A DNA stretch of 64,000 nucleotides from Pseudooceanicola nanhaiensis (GTDB lineage: Bacteria; Pseudomonadota; Alphaproteobacteria; Rhodobacterales; Rhodobacteraceae). The translations under genes were made by a program, and so were the position numbers. The DNA lies in contig NZ_JAIUZP010000001.1 of the NCBI RefSeq assembly GCF_020171315.1, forward strand, positions 1-64,000, written 5' to 3'. Positions 44,393-52,789 of the stretch are shown here, piece after piece. The first letter of the stretch is position 1; every line of letters starts with the position of its first letter. The notes under the pieces were generated by a model, which made no database searches, had not been told where the DNA came from, and saw only the letters and a program-made list of their open reading frames with translations.

Positions 44393-45631
44393 TTACCGCG
44401 CCCATTCGCCCTTGCGGAAGACCGGCACGCGGGTGCCGTCGGCGCGGACGCCGTCGATGTCCGTCTCGGGCCCGCCGATCATCCAGTCCACATGGATGAC
44501 CGAGCTGTTGCCGCCCTGTGCCGCGATCTCCTCGGAGGAGAGCGACGCCCCATCGAGGAAGCACTTGGAGTAGCACTGCCCCATGGCGATGTGGCAGGCG
44601 GCGTTTTCGTCGAAGAGCGTGTTGTAGAACAGCAGACCCGTCTGGGAGATCGGCGAGGAGAAGGGCACCAGCGCCACCTCGCCAAGACGCCGCGCGCCCT
44701 CGTCGCTGTCGATCATCCTGTGCAGGACGGTTTCGCCCTTGCTGGAACGCGCCTCGACCGCGCGGCCCCCTTCGAAGCGCATCTCGATCTCCTCGATCAG
44801 CGCACCGTTGTAGGACAGCGGCTTGGTGGCCCGCACCGTGCCGTCGACGCGGTAGGCGTGGGGCGTGGTGAAGACTTCCTCGGTCGGGATGTTCGGGTTG
44901 CAGGTCACGCCGTTCTGCGCGGTGGAGGCACCGCCGTGCCATTCGTGGCCCTCGGCCAGTCCGACCATCAGATCGGTGCCCGGCCCGGTGAAATGCAGCG
45001 CGTCGAAGCGTTCCGCGTTCAGCCAGCTGGAGCGTTCGCGCAGCGCGGCGTTATGCGCGGCCCAGGCCCCGACGGGATCGTCGCCCGTCACCCGCGAGGC
45101 GGCAAAGATCGCATCGGCCAGTTTCAGCACGGCCTCGTCCTCCGGCAGATCGGGGAAGACCTGCCGCGCCCAGCCGACAGTGGGATAGGCCGCGATGGTC
45201 CAGTTGATCTCGAAGGTCGAGATCTTTTCCAGCGCGGGCTTGTAGGCCAGCGAGTTGGCCTTGTTGGCGCGGGCGACCTTCTCGGGGTCCTCATGGGCGA
45301 GTGCCATGGGATCGGCCCCGGAGATCGCCATGCGGCCTGCGCCGGCGTCGAAGGCCTGCGCCATCCCGGCATAGAGCCAGTCCGGCGCGCGATCGAAGCT
45401 GGCATCGGGGGCATTGCGGAAACGGGCACGCGCGATCTCGTCATCGGAGAGGATCGGCGTGACGACACCCGCCCCGGCGCGATAGGCGCTCGAGGCGATT
45501 TCACGGACCAGCGGCAGGGCCTCGGCCGGGGCGGTGAGGATCAGGTCCTGCCCCGGTTGCAGGTTCAGGCCGACATTCACGGCAACATCGGCGAGGCGGG
45601 CGAGACGCGCGGAATCGAGGGGGGCTGTCAT
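44393..45631 (-). CDS. M29 family aminopeptidase
   Basis: 412-aa metallo-aminopeptidase of the thermophilic (AmpS/AmpT) M29 family, which removes N-terminal residues from peptides using two metal ions. Family landmarks: NLQPGQDLILTAPAEALPLVREI near residue 24, FTGPGTDLMVGLAEGHEW near 235, NIPTEEVFTTPHAYRVDG near 265 and NSSVIHVDWMIG near 385. ATG at 45631 chosen; an upstream extension to 45727 is Pro/Arg-rich. Monocistronic and divergent from the PadR-reductase gene, though the 290-bp gap makes joint regulation uncertain. Confidence 0.9.
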   Translation of the reverse strand: MTAPLDSARLARLADVAVNVGLNLQPGQDLILTAPAEALPLVREIASSAYRAGAGVVTPILSDDEIARARFRNAPDASFDRAPDWLYAGMAQAFDAGAGRMAISGADPMALAHEDPEKVARANKANSLAYKPALEKISTFEINWTIAAYPTVGWARQVFPDLPEDEAVLKLADAIFAASRVTGDDPVGAWAAHNAALRERSSWLNAERFDALHFTGPGTDLMVGLAEGHEWHGGASTAQNGVTCNPNIPTEEVFTTPHAYRVDGTVRATKPLSYNGALIEEIEMRFEGGRAVEARSSKGETVLHRMIDSDEGARRLGEVALVPFSSPISQTGLLFYNTLFDENAACHIAMGQCYSKCFLDGASLSSEEIAAQGGNSSVIHVDWMIGGPETDIDGVRADGTRVPVFRKGEWAR

Positions 45632-45869
45632 GGGGACTCCTTGGCTGGTTCCGGCCCCCTGTGGTGGCGGGACCGACGGTCGCAGCCTGCCGATCTGGAC
45701 GCGGAGTGCAAGGGGCCGAGGCGTCACACATCCGTTGTCGGACCGGGGCGGAGGGGATCACGGTTTCGTTGGACGATGCGCGTGGGGACCGGGCGGGGAG
45801 GGGTAAGTCTATGATATGTCGTGGAATTGCCCGTGGCTGCCCGTGGTGCCGGGGGCGTGTGTCTCCCGC

Positions 45870-45909
45870 TTGACATATTCTAGATATATCGAGATTTTAG
45901 ATATATCGA
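45870..45909 (+). promoter_or_regulatory. Promoter and probable PadR operator with two GATATATC palindromes
   Basis: TTGACA at 45870 is a good -35 box. Two copies of TAGATATATCGA start at 45881 and 45898; each contains the perfect 8-bp palindrome GATATATC and they are 17 bp apart. They overlap the spacer and -10 region of the promoter, 13 bp before the ribosome binding site, so a bound PadR dimer would block transcription. Very AT-rich compared with the flanks. Confidence 0.8.
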
Positions 45910-45921
45910 AAAGGATAGAAG

Positions 45922-47301
45922 ATGAAGCATCGAGAATTCGACGAAACAGGCGCTCCGCATCCGGCGGGCGCAAAAGGGGGGCGCGGCGAGCGGTCCCGGT
46001 CTGGCAGGGCGCGCGGCCATGGCCAGCATGAGGGACGGCCTGAGGGCCGCCATGAAGGGCGTCACGAAGGCCGCCGGGGTCGCAAAAGGATGTTCGACTA
46101 CGGCGAATTGCGGCTGCTGGTCCTGCTGATGATCAGCGAGCGCCCGCGCCACGGGTATGAGCTCATCAAGCTGATCACCGAGCAGTTCAACGGCAGCTAC
46201 AGCCCGAGCCCGGGGGTAATCTATCCGACGTTGCAGTGGCTGGAGGACATGGGCTTCGTGACCATCGAGGCCGATGACGCCGGTCGCAAGAGCTCCCGGA
46301 TCACCAGCGAGGGCGAGGCCTTCCTGGCCGCCAACAAGGCCGCCGCGCAGGACCTCCTGACGCGCAAGCCGCCGCTGGGGCGGGGCGATGCGCCGGTGGA
46401 AATCGTCGCGGCGATGGACCGGCTGAAGGAGGCACTGCGCCTGCGGCTCCATGCGCCCGGTGCCGCGCCGGAGACAGCGGCGATCCTTGCCGGAGAGATC
46501 GACGGGCTGGCAGAGCGTCTGGCCGCAGGGGCTCAGCCTGCCGAGGCCACCCCGACGGAAGAGCCGGTCATCCTGCGCCACAAGTTCGACATCCGGCGGC
46601 GCAGCCTGACGGTGCAGCAGGTAGACCGCCTGACGCCGCACATGGTCCGCATCGTCCTGCACAGCGAAGACCTCGCGGATTTCACCAGCCTCGGCGCGGA
46701 TGACCACATCAAGCTCTTCTTCGACGGCGAAGGCGACAAGCCCGAGATGCGGGATTACACCCCGCGGCGCTACGACAATGCAGCCTGCACGCTGACGCTG
46801 GATTTCGCCCTGCACGAGGCTGGCCCGGCGACCGACTGGGCCCTGAAGGCGCAGGTCGGGGACAGCCTGAACATCGGTGGCCCCAGAGGCTCGGCGGTGA
46901 TTGCGCCGGTCTTTGACTGGTACCTGCTGATCGGGGACGAGACCGCGCTGCCCGCCATTGGCCGCAAGGCCGAGGAACTGGGCGCAGGCGTGCAGGTGAT
47001 CACCCTCGCCGCCGTGCCGGAGGCCGCCGATGAACAGGTGTTCGAGACCGCGGCGGACCTGCGCCAGCACTGGGTGCACCGGCCCGTTGAGGCGGCGACG
47101 GATCCGGAGACGCTGCTGGCGGCCGCGCGGGACATCGCCCTGCCCGAGGGGCGCGGCTTCGTCTGGATCGCGGCCGAGGCACAGGTGGCCCGGGCGCTGC
47201 GCGATGCCTTCCTCGAACGGGGACATCCGAAGTCCTGGCTCAAGGCGGCGGGCTACTGGGTGAAGGGGACGGCCGCAACCAGCGACAAGGCCCTGAGCTG
47301 A
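45922..47301 (+). CDS. PadR regulator fused to siderophore-interacting ferric reductase (YqjI-YqjH type fusion)
   Basis: 459 aa. Residues 1-56 are a polar Gly/Arg/His tail with H33, H36, H44 and H48 in EGRH-like repeats. Residues 57-135 are a PadR winged helix (FDYGELRLLVLLMISERPRHGYELI, SPSPGVIYPTLQWLEDMG), closest in style to E. coli YqjI, a nickel-responsive repressor with a His-rich N-terminus. After a helical linker, residues about 217-450 form a siderophore-interacting FAD-binding reductase: FAD motif RDYTPRRY (277-284), YLLIGDETALPAIGR near 333 and a GYWVKG ending. In E. coli YqjI represses the separate gene yqjH; here both are one protein with an operator directly upstream. Start supported by AAGGATAGAAG. 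Confidence 0.88.
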   Translation: MKHREFDETGAPHPAGAKGGRGERSRSGRARGHGQHEGRPEGRHEGRHEGRRGRKRMFDYGELRLLVLLMISERPRHGYELIKLITEQFNGSYSPSPGVIYPTLQWLEDMGFVTIEADDAGRKSSRITSEGEAFLAANKAAAQDLLTRKPPLGRGDAPVEIVAAMDRLKEALRLRLHAPGAAPETAAILAGEIDGLAERLAAGAQPAEATPTEEPVILRHKFDIRRRSLTVQQVDRLTPHMVRIVLHSEDLADFTSLGADDHIKLFFDGEGDKPEMRDYTPRRYDNAACTLTLDFALHEAGPATDWALKAQVGDSLNIGGPRGSAVIAPVFDWYLLIGDETALPAIGRKAEELGAGVQVITLAAVPEAADEQVFETAADLRQHWVHRPVEAATDPETLLAAARDIALPEGRGFVWIAAEAQVARALRDAFLERGHPKSWLKAAGYWVKGTAATSDKALS

Positions 47302-47314
47302 GCCCTGAGCTGAG
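47291..47314 (+). repeat. 12-bp perfect tandem duplication over the stop codon
   Basis: CCCTGAGCTGAG occurs twice in direct succession (47291-47302 and 47303-47314). The first copy contains the last codons and the TGA stop of the PadR-reductase gene; the second copy is untranslated. This probably reflects a recent slippage duplication with no effect on the protein. Confidence 0.85.
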
Positions 47315-47662
47315 TCCCGTGCGGTCCGGGCTGGCCTTAGCCTGAACCGGACCAGAACCGAGTCGCGGTGCCGCTTGCGCGGGACGGGGTTTCCCCACGC
47401 GCCCGACTCCTTGCCGGAGGCGGGCGCTCTCGTTTCGGGGTCACGGGACCGTGTCGGGCGGGGAGGGCTGACGCCTCGTCATGATCGCGCTTGCCGCCGC
47501 GGGAGGGTGCCCCGCGCAAAGGGAAAGTGCTTGGGCACAGGTAGGGCGAAGGCACATCCGGCCCCCGGACCTGCGCGCGGGGTCATGAAGTATCCTCTTG
47601 TGAACGTGATGAATTTGGACCTAGATTTGCCGCAGTCATTTCAATGGAAGTTGGGAGCTACC
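47302..47662. other. 361-bp intergenic region upstream of the TAXI transporter
   Basis: No gene recognised. The left half is GC-rich with several short inverted repeats (for example around CCCGACTCCTTGCCGGAGGCGGG). The right end, from about 47580, becomes AT-rich (ATGAATTTGGACCTAGATTTGCC) and probably carries the promoter. GGGAGC lies just before the TAXI binding-protein start. Confidence 0.5.
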
Positions 47663-48667
47663 ATGAAACACACGAAAATTTTCGCCGGTGTCGCCCTGGC
47701 ACTGGGCCTGTCGGCCCCGATGGCCAGCGCGCAGGACATGGCGTTCTTCCGCATCGGCACCGGCGGCACCGCCGGCACCTATTACCCGATCGGCGGTCTG
47801 CTCGCGAATGCGATCTCGAACCCGCCGGGCTCGCGCGCCTGTGACCAGGGCGGCTCCTGCGGCGTGCCCGGGCTGATCGCCTCGGCGCTGTCGGCCAACG
47901 GCTCGGTTGCCAACATCAACGCCATCGCGGGCGGCTCGCTCGAGTCTGGCTTCTCGCAGTCGGACGTGGCCACCTGGGCCTACACCGGCACCGGCATCTG
48001 GGAAGGCAAGGCACCGGTCGAGAAGCTGCGCGCCATCGCCAACCTCTACCCCGAGAGCATCCACCTCGTCGCCAGCGCCGACTCGGGCATTTCGAGCGTC
48101 GCGGACCTGAAGGGCAAGCGCGTCTCGATGGACGAGCCCGGGTCCGGCACGCTGGTTGACGCCAAGATTATCCTCGAGGGCTACGGCATCGCCGAGAGCG
48201 ACATCCAGCCCGAGTACCTGAAGCCCGACCAGGCCGCCGACCGCATGCGCGACGGTGCCATGGACGCCTTCTTCTTCGTGGGCGGCTACCCCGCTGGCGC
48301 GATTTCCGAGCTGGCCAGCCAGCACGAGGTCAAGCTGATCCCGATCAGCTGTGACGAAGCCCCCAAGATCTGCGAGGACTTCGGGTTCTTCGCGCCTGAC
48401 ACCGTGCCCGGCGGCACCTACGAGGGCAACGCGGATGACGTGAACACGCTCTCCGTCGGCGCCCAGTGGGTCACCAGCGCGGACCAGCCCGAAGAGCTGA
48501 TCTACGAGATCACCAAGGCACTCTGGAACGACAACACCCGCAAGCAACTCGACGCGGGTCACGCCAAGGGCAAGATGATCACCAAGGAGACCGCCCTGAA
48601 CGGTATCGGCATCCCGCTGCACCCCGGCGCCGAGAAGTTCTACAAGGAAGCGGGTCTGCTTCAGTAA
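47663..48667 (+). CDS. TAXI family TRAP transporter solute-binding protein
   Basis: 334-aa periplasmic receptor. Signal peptide MKHTKIFAGVALALGLSAPMASAQ with cleavage near residue 24. The mature start FFRIGTGGTAGTYYPIGGLLANAIS is diagnostic of TAXI proteins, with later GGSLESGFSQSD and RVSMDEPGSGT. TAXI receptors bind carboxylates such as glutamate or 2-oxoglutarate; the ligand here is unknown. Start ATG at 47663 after GGGAGC; longer in-frame extensions have no signal-peptide logic. Followed by the fused permease 100 bp downstream, with a hairpin between. Confidence 0.93.
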   Translation: MKHTKIFAGVALALGLSAPMASAQDMAFFRIGTGGTAGTYYPIGGLLANAISNPPGSRACDQGGSCGVPGLIASALSANGSVANINAIAGGSLESGFSQSDVATWAYTGTGIWEGKAPVEKLRAIANLYPESIHLVASADSGISSVADLKGKRVSMDEPGSGTLVDAKIILEGYGIAESDIQPEYLKPDQAADRMRDGAMDAFFFVGGYPAGAISELASQHEVKLIPISCDEAPKICEDFGFFAPDTVPGGTYEGNADDVNTLSVGAQWVTSADQPEELIYEITKALWNDNTRKQLDAGHAKGKMITKETALNGIGIPLHPGAEKFYKEAGLLQ

Positions 48668-48675
48668 ATCGGTCC

Positions 48676-48696
48676 GGCGCGGGACACTCCCGCGCC
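48676..48696 (+). terminator. Intercistronic hairpin between TAXI receptor and permease genes
   Basis: Perfect 8-bp stem GGCGCGGG / CCCGCGCC with ACACT loop, 9 bp after the stop. No T-run, so it is more likely a partial attenuator or a 3' mRNA-stabilising structure that gives more receptor than permease. Confidence 0.6.
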
Positions 48697-48767
48697 TGCC
48701 ACGTTTCAGGGGGTTGCGAGCATGATCGCGGCCCCCTTTTTCCTCTATCCCCACAGGAGCGTCACTG

Positions 48768-50849
48768 ATGACCGAGGACCGCAGCAAGCCGGGTGTGGAC
48801 GATATCCGCGAACTGACCGCCGATGAACTGCAGGCCATCGAAGAGGAGTTCGACCCCGAACTCCGCTTCCGTGTCCTGGTCTGGCCGCTGACGTTGATCA
48901 GCGCGGCGATCCTGTTCCTGCTCTCGTGCTACCACTTCTACACCGCGGGCTTCGGCATCCCGCAGGCGACCGTGCACCGCGGGTTCCACCTCGGCGTCAC
49001 GCTGCTGGTCGTCTTCCTCAGCTTCTCGGCCTTTGGCCGCAAGGAGATGGGCCATGGCTGGCGCTCGCCCTTCGGGCTGCCGCTGCTGGACTGGGTGCTG
49101 GCCATCGCGGGCATCGTCAGCGCGCTCTACGTGCCGTGGATCTACAGCGAACTGGCCTTCCGGGTCGGGAACCCGCTGCCGATCGACGTGGCCATGGGCA
49201 CGATTCTGATCGTCGTTCTGCTGGAGGCGGTACGCCGTTCGATGGGCTGGCCGCTGCCGGTGATCGCGATCCTCTTCATCGCCTATGCCTACTTCGGCAA
49301 GTCGATGCCGGGCATCCTCGTCCATCCCGGGGCGAGCTGGTCGAACATTGTCAACCACCTCTACCTGACCTCGCAGGGCATCTATGGCACCGCGCTCGGG
49401 GTGATTGCGACCTATGTGTTCCACTTCGTGCTCTTCGGCGTGATGGCGACGCGGATCGGCCTCGGGCAGCTCTTCATCGACATCGCCTCGGCGCTTGCCG
49501 GGCGCTACGCGGGCGGCCCGGCCAAGGTCTCGGTCCTGTCCTCGGCGCTGCTCGGCTCGATCTCGGGCTCCTCGATCGCGAATACGGTGACCACCGGTGC
49601 GCTGACGATCCCGGCGATGATCCGCATCGGCTATCCCCGCCACTTCGCCGCCGCCGTGGAGGCCGCCGCCTCGACGGGCGGGCAGATCACGCCGCCGGTC
49701 ATGGGGGCCGTGGCCTTCCTGATGATCGAATACCTCGGCGTGCCGCTGACCACGATCCTGACCGCGGCGCTGGTGCCGGCCTTCATGCACTTCTTCGGCG
49801 TGCTGGTGCAGGTGCACCTCGAAGCCCGTCGCCTCGGCCTGCGCGGCCTCTCGGCGGCGGAGCTGCCGAACGCGTGGAAGGTGCTCAAGGCGGGCTGGCT
49901 CTCGGTCGTGCCGCTGGTGATCCTCGTGGCGGTGCTGCTGTCGGGCCGCACGCCCTTCGCCGCGGCCTTCTGGTCGATCTCGGCCTGTATCGTCGTGCTG
50001 TCGATCCAGCAGATCCGCGCAGGCGGGCTGATGGACGGCCTCAAGGGCACGGCGCATGGCATCTGGGAAGGCTTCATCCTCGGCGCCAAGCAGTCGCTTT
50101 CGGTCACGGCCGCAGCGGCGCTGGTGGGCGTGGTGATCGGCGTCGTCACCCTGACGGGTGTCGGCTTCAAGATCGCCTACATGGTCACCAGCATCGCGCA
50201 GGGCTGGGCCACCTCGCTGCACGAGACGCTGGCCTTCCTGCCCTTTGAGGTCATGACCGTGCCGTCGCTTACGCTGCTCTTCACGCTGATCCTGACGGCG
50301 GTGGTCTGCATCCTGATGGGCTGCGGCATCCCCACCACGGCGAATTACATCATCATGGTGGCCGTGGCGGCGCCGATCCTCGGCATGCTGGGCGTGCAGC
50401 AGATGGTCGCGCACTACTTCGTCTTCTACTACGGGGTGCTGGCGGATGTGACGCCACCTGTGGCGATGGCGGCCTATGCGGGCGCGGGGATCGCCGGGGC
50501 GAACGCCTTCAAGGCGGGCAACACCGCCTTCCGGCTCAGCATGGGCAAGGCGCTGGTGCCCTTCGTCTTTGCCTTCCAGCCAGCGCTGCTGATCGTGACC
50601 GACGGGTTCACCTGGCAGGCCTTCGCACTGGCCTTCAGCGGGGCAACGCTGGGGATCTGGATCCTCGCCTCGGCGGTGTCGAGCTGGCTCTTCGCGCCGC
50701 TCTACTGGTTCGAGCGGCTGGTGCTGGTCTTCGCGGCGCTGCTGCTGGTGGCGCCCAACCTGACGGCCAGCGTCATTGGCCTGCTGCTGGTGGTGCCGAT
50801 CGCGCTGCGGCAGCTCTTGCCGAAATGGCGCGGCGGGGCCGCGGCCTGA
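48768..50849 (+). CDS. TRAP transporter fused permease (DctQM type)
   Basis: 693-aa membrane protein joining the small (4-span) and large (12-span) TRAP subunits, as is usual in TAXI systems. The N-terminal 35 residues are acidic and cytoplasmic. The transport core contains SSALLGSISGSSIANTVTTGALTIPAMIRIGYP and AAASTGGQITPPVMGAVAF in the first half, and CGIPTTANYIIMVAVAAPIL with VTPPVAMAAYAGAGIAG in the second. These motifs line the Na+/substrate site of DctM proteins. Uptake is driven by ion gradients, perhaps by the Na+ gradient the Na+-NQR of this genome makes. Confidence 0.94.
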   Translation: MTEDRSKPGVDDIRELTADELQAIEEEFDPELRFRVLVWPLTLISAAILFLLSCYHFYTAGFGIPQATVHRGFHLGVTLLVVFLSFSAFGRKEMGHGWRSPFGLPLLDWVLAIAGIVSALYVPWIYSELAFRVGNPLPIDVAMGTILIVVLLEAVRRSMGWPLPVIAILFIAYAYFGKSMPGILVHPGASWSNIVNHLYLTSQGIYGTALGVIATYVFHFVLFGVMATRIGLGQLFIDIASALAGRYAGGPAKVSVLSSALLGSISGSSIANTVTTGALTIPAMIRIGYPRHFAAAVEAAASTGGQITPPVMGAVAFLMIEYLGVPLTTILTAALVPAFMHFFGVLVQVHLEARRLGLRGLSAAELPNAWKVLKAGWLSVVPLVILVAVLLSGRTPFAAAFWSISACIVVLSIQQIRAGGLMDGLKGTAHGIWEGFILGAKQSLSVTAAAALVGVVIGVVTLTGVGFKIAYMVTSIAQGWATSLHETLAFLPFEVMTVPSLTLLFTLILTAVVCILMGCGIPTTANYIIMVAVAAPILGMLGVQQMVAHYFVFYYGVLADVTPPVAMAAYAGAGIAGANAFKAGNTAFRLSMGKALVPFVFAFQPALLIVTDGFTWQAFALAFSGATLGIWILASAVSSWLFAPLYWFERLVLVFAALLLVAPNLTASVIGLLLVVPIALRQLLPKWRGGAAA

Positions 50850-50874
50850 CGGCGATCCGACACACGCATGAGAG

Positions 50875-50905
50875 ACGCCGCCTTCGACCCGAAGGCGGCG
50901 TTTCG
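50875..50905 (+). terminator. Intrinsic terminator of the TAXI-TRAP operon
   Basis: 11-bp stem ACGCCGCCTTC / GAAGGCGGCGT with a GACCC loop followed by TTCGCATTT, 26 bp after the permease stop. The stop of the convergent small lipoprotein gene lies 27 bp further on, so it may serve both. Confidence 0.85.
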
Positions 50906-50931
50906 CATTTCAGGGGGGGGTGAGCCGGGGC

Positions 50932-51126
50932 TTACCAGTTCGGGTGGTAATACTTGCCCTTGTTCAGCCCGACGTAGAGCGGCCCGCAGCTTTGACCGAC
51001 GGAAACGCCGGTGTGCACGCCACCTCCGCCGATGCCGACATTGAGGTTGGCGTTCGGGCTCGGGCTGCATTTCTCGCAACCGGCGAGGGCGGTGCCCGCG
51101 AAGGCGAGGGCTAGAACCAGGCGCAT
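50932..51126 (-). CDS. Small lipoprotein of unknown function
   Basis: 64 aa. Signal peptide MRLVLALAFAGTALAGC with a lipobox (ALAGC) and lipidation at Cys17. The mature 48 residues contain two more Cys (one in the CEKC segment, one in QSCGPLYVG), a Gly-rich stretch VGIGGGGVHTGVSVG and a YYHPNW end. AGGGAGATAGG lies upstream of the ATG. Not recognised; the Gly-rich envelope lipoprotein character is clear but the function is not. Confidence 0.7.
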   Translation of the reverse strand: MRLVLALAFAGTALAGCEKCSPSPNANLNVGIGGGGVHTGVSVGQSCGPLYVGLNKGKYYHPNW

Positions 51127-51362
51127 TCCTATCTCCCTGTCGTCGGTGCCTGCCCGCGTGGCAGGGCTGCCTTGAGCCTAGGCGGGGCGGTGGCGTCGCG
51201 GCAAGGGCTAAGGCCCGGCAGGCCGCCGCGTCTTTCCGCCTCGCCGTGAAATGCGAAGGAGCGCACAGGAGATGCGCCGGTGAATTCCGGTTGACTCGTT
51301 GCCGGGTCAGGCCGCATGGGAAGCGTTCCGCGCCACGTGCGCCCGCTTGCAGGATCAAGACC

Positions 51363-52031
51363 GTGACCGCGAACCCCTACGAAAAGGCTGGCTTCTACGA
51401 GACGGCGATTGCCGCCGGGCAGCATCGCGCCATCGTCGGCGGGCGGTGGGATGAGACGGGGCGCATCCAGATGGAGGTCCTGCGCGAGGCGGGGCTGGAA
51501 CCGCATCACCGGCTGCTGGACATCGGCGCAGGATCGCTGCGGCTGGGGTGCAAGGCGGTGGAATATCTCGCGCCGGGTCACTACTGGGCGACCGATGCCT
51601 CGCGCGAGATCATGCTGGCCGGTCACCGGGCGGAGCTGAGCGATCCCACGCGGCTCGACCCGGCGCAGCTGGTGGAAGACGCGCGGTTCGCGTTCCCCGG
51701 CATCCCCGATGACATCACCCACGCCATCGCCTTTGCCGTGTTCCCGCATCTGACGATGGTGCACCTGCGCCGGGCGCTGACCGCGCTGCACCGCTTCGAG
51801 CGGCTGGAGTGCTTCCTCTTCACCGTCTTCCTCGCCCCGGACGTTCAGGCGTCCCTCGGGCCGGTGCGGCAGCCGGATGGTGTCGTGACCCACGATGCCC
51901 GCGCGCCCTATCACGTGCTCGAGGCCGACGTGGCGCATTTCGCCCGCTGCAGCGGGTGGGAACTGTCCCGTGAGAAAGTCATGCTGCCGCGCGGGCAGGT
52001 GCTGTTCGTGGCCCGCCCCCTGCGCGGGTAA
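51363..52031 (+). CDS. Class I SAM-dependent methyltransferase
   Basis: 222 aa from a GTG start at 51363. The SAM-binding motif LLDIGAGSLRLGCKAVEYL is near residues 52-70, the acidic motif II ATDASREIM near 80 and ITHAIAFAVFPHLTM near 122. A 39-residue in-frame upstream stretch is Arg/Cys-rich and excluded. Substrate unknown. It follows the lipoprotein gene divergently and precedes a convergent cytochrome c gene; no operon is evident. Confidence 0.75.
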   Translation: MTANPYEKAGFYETAIAAGQHRAIVGGRWDETGRIQMEVLREAGLEPHHRLLDIGAGSLRLGCKAVEYLAPGHYWATDASREIMLAGHRAELSDPTRLDPAQLVEDARFAFPGIPDDITHAIAFAVFPHLTMVHLRRALTALHRFERLECFLFTVFLAPDVQASLGPVRQPDGVVTHDARAPYHVLEADVAHFARCSGWELSREKVMLPRGQVLFVARPLRG

Positions 52032-52046
52032 CGGGCCGGTCGCTGC

Positions 52047-52460
52047 CTACTGCTGGATGCTCTCGAGGTAGTCGAGGAGCCCGGCCAGTTCGCGCGGGGT
52101 CGGGGTCAGCACGCCGTCGATCTCGACCGGGACGAGGTCGTCCGCCATCGCGCCGCCGAATTCCGGCATGACGCGCGCCAGGTGACCCTGCACCGGATCG
52201 CCGTAGATGAAGGCCAGGGCGCGGGCCTCCGGGAAGGTGCCGCCGTTGCCGGCGCTCAGCATCGTCAGATCGGCGGGGGCGGTGGCGAGGCCAGCTGCCA
52301 GCGGCCCGTCGCCGCGCCCCTCCGCCCCGTGGCAGGAGACGCAGTTCGCCGCGAAGAAGGCGGCGCCATCCCGGCGGTCGGGCATCCGCGCCTCGGTGCA
52401 GGCCGCGAGCACGGCGGCCGCGACGACGGAGATGGATGCAAGGTAGATCGTAGTGCCCAT
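52047..52460 (-). CDS. Cytochrome c, class I, lipoprotein type
   Basis: 137-aa monohaem cytochrome. Signal peptide with lipobox AVLAAC (Cys21) after a hydrophobic stretch, so it is anchored to the membrane and faces the periplasm. Haem-binding CVSCH at residues 40-44; the axial Met is probably that of RVMPEFGG near 94. Pro-rich linker PTPRELAGLLDYLESI at the C-terminus is the usual last helix. ATG at 52460 chosen over 52517. A generic electron carrier; its partner is not in this window. Confidence 0.87.
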   Translation of the reverse strand: MGTTIYLASISVVAAAVLAACTEARMPDRRDGAAFFAANCVSCHGAEGRGDGPLAAGLATAPADLTMLSAGNGGTFPEARALAFIYGDPVQGHLARVMPEFGGAMADDLVPVEIDGVLTPTPRELAGLLDYLESIQQ

Positions 52461-52789
52461 TGTGCCCCCTCTTTGCCGGTCTTGGGGCCCTCCTGCGGGG
52501 CGCGCCGGCATCAGCATGTCAGGCCCAGATGATCACAAGTTCGCGCGGAGGAAAAGTGGCCGCGCCGCGATGCGGAGGGGGGTATCCGGCCCGGCGCGTG
52601 GGGGCGAGGCAGGCCAGGGGCGGACCGGTCGGCAGGATAACGCTCCGGGATGTCTTGCATGACACAATTGCATGGCCCGAGGTATTCTCCGGCCCCGCAA
52701 AATATGCGAAGCCGATCCCGGTTCCGGGTGGCCCCCATCGGCTGATCCCGCGTGTTTTCCGGCCCCCGCGCCGACAATTCGGAGTTTCC
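52461..52789. other. 329-bp divergent intergenic region, no gene seen
   Basis: It separates the minus-strand cytochrome c gene from the plus-strand aminotransferase gene and must hold both promoters. A region around 52665-52715 (TGCATGACACAATTGCATGG and CGCAAAATATGCG) is AT-richer and contains short inverted repeats. Nothing else recognised. GGAG precedes the aminotransferase start. Confidence 0.45.
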
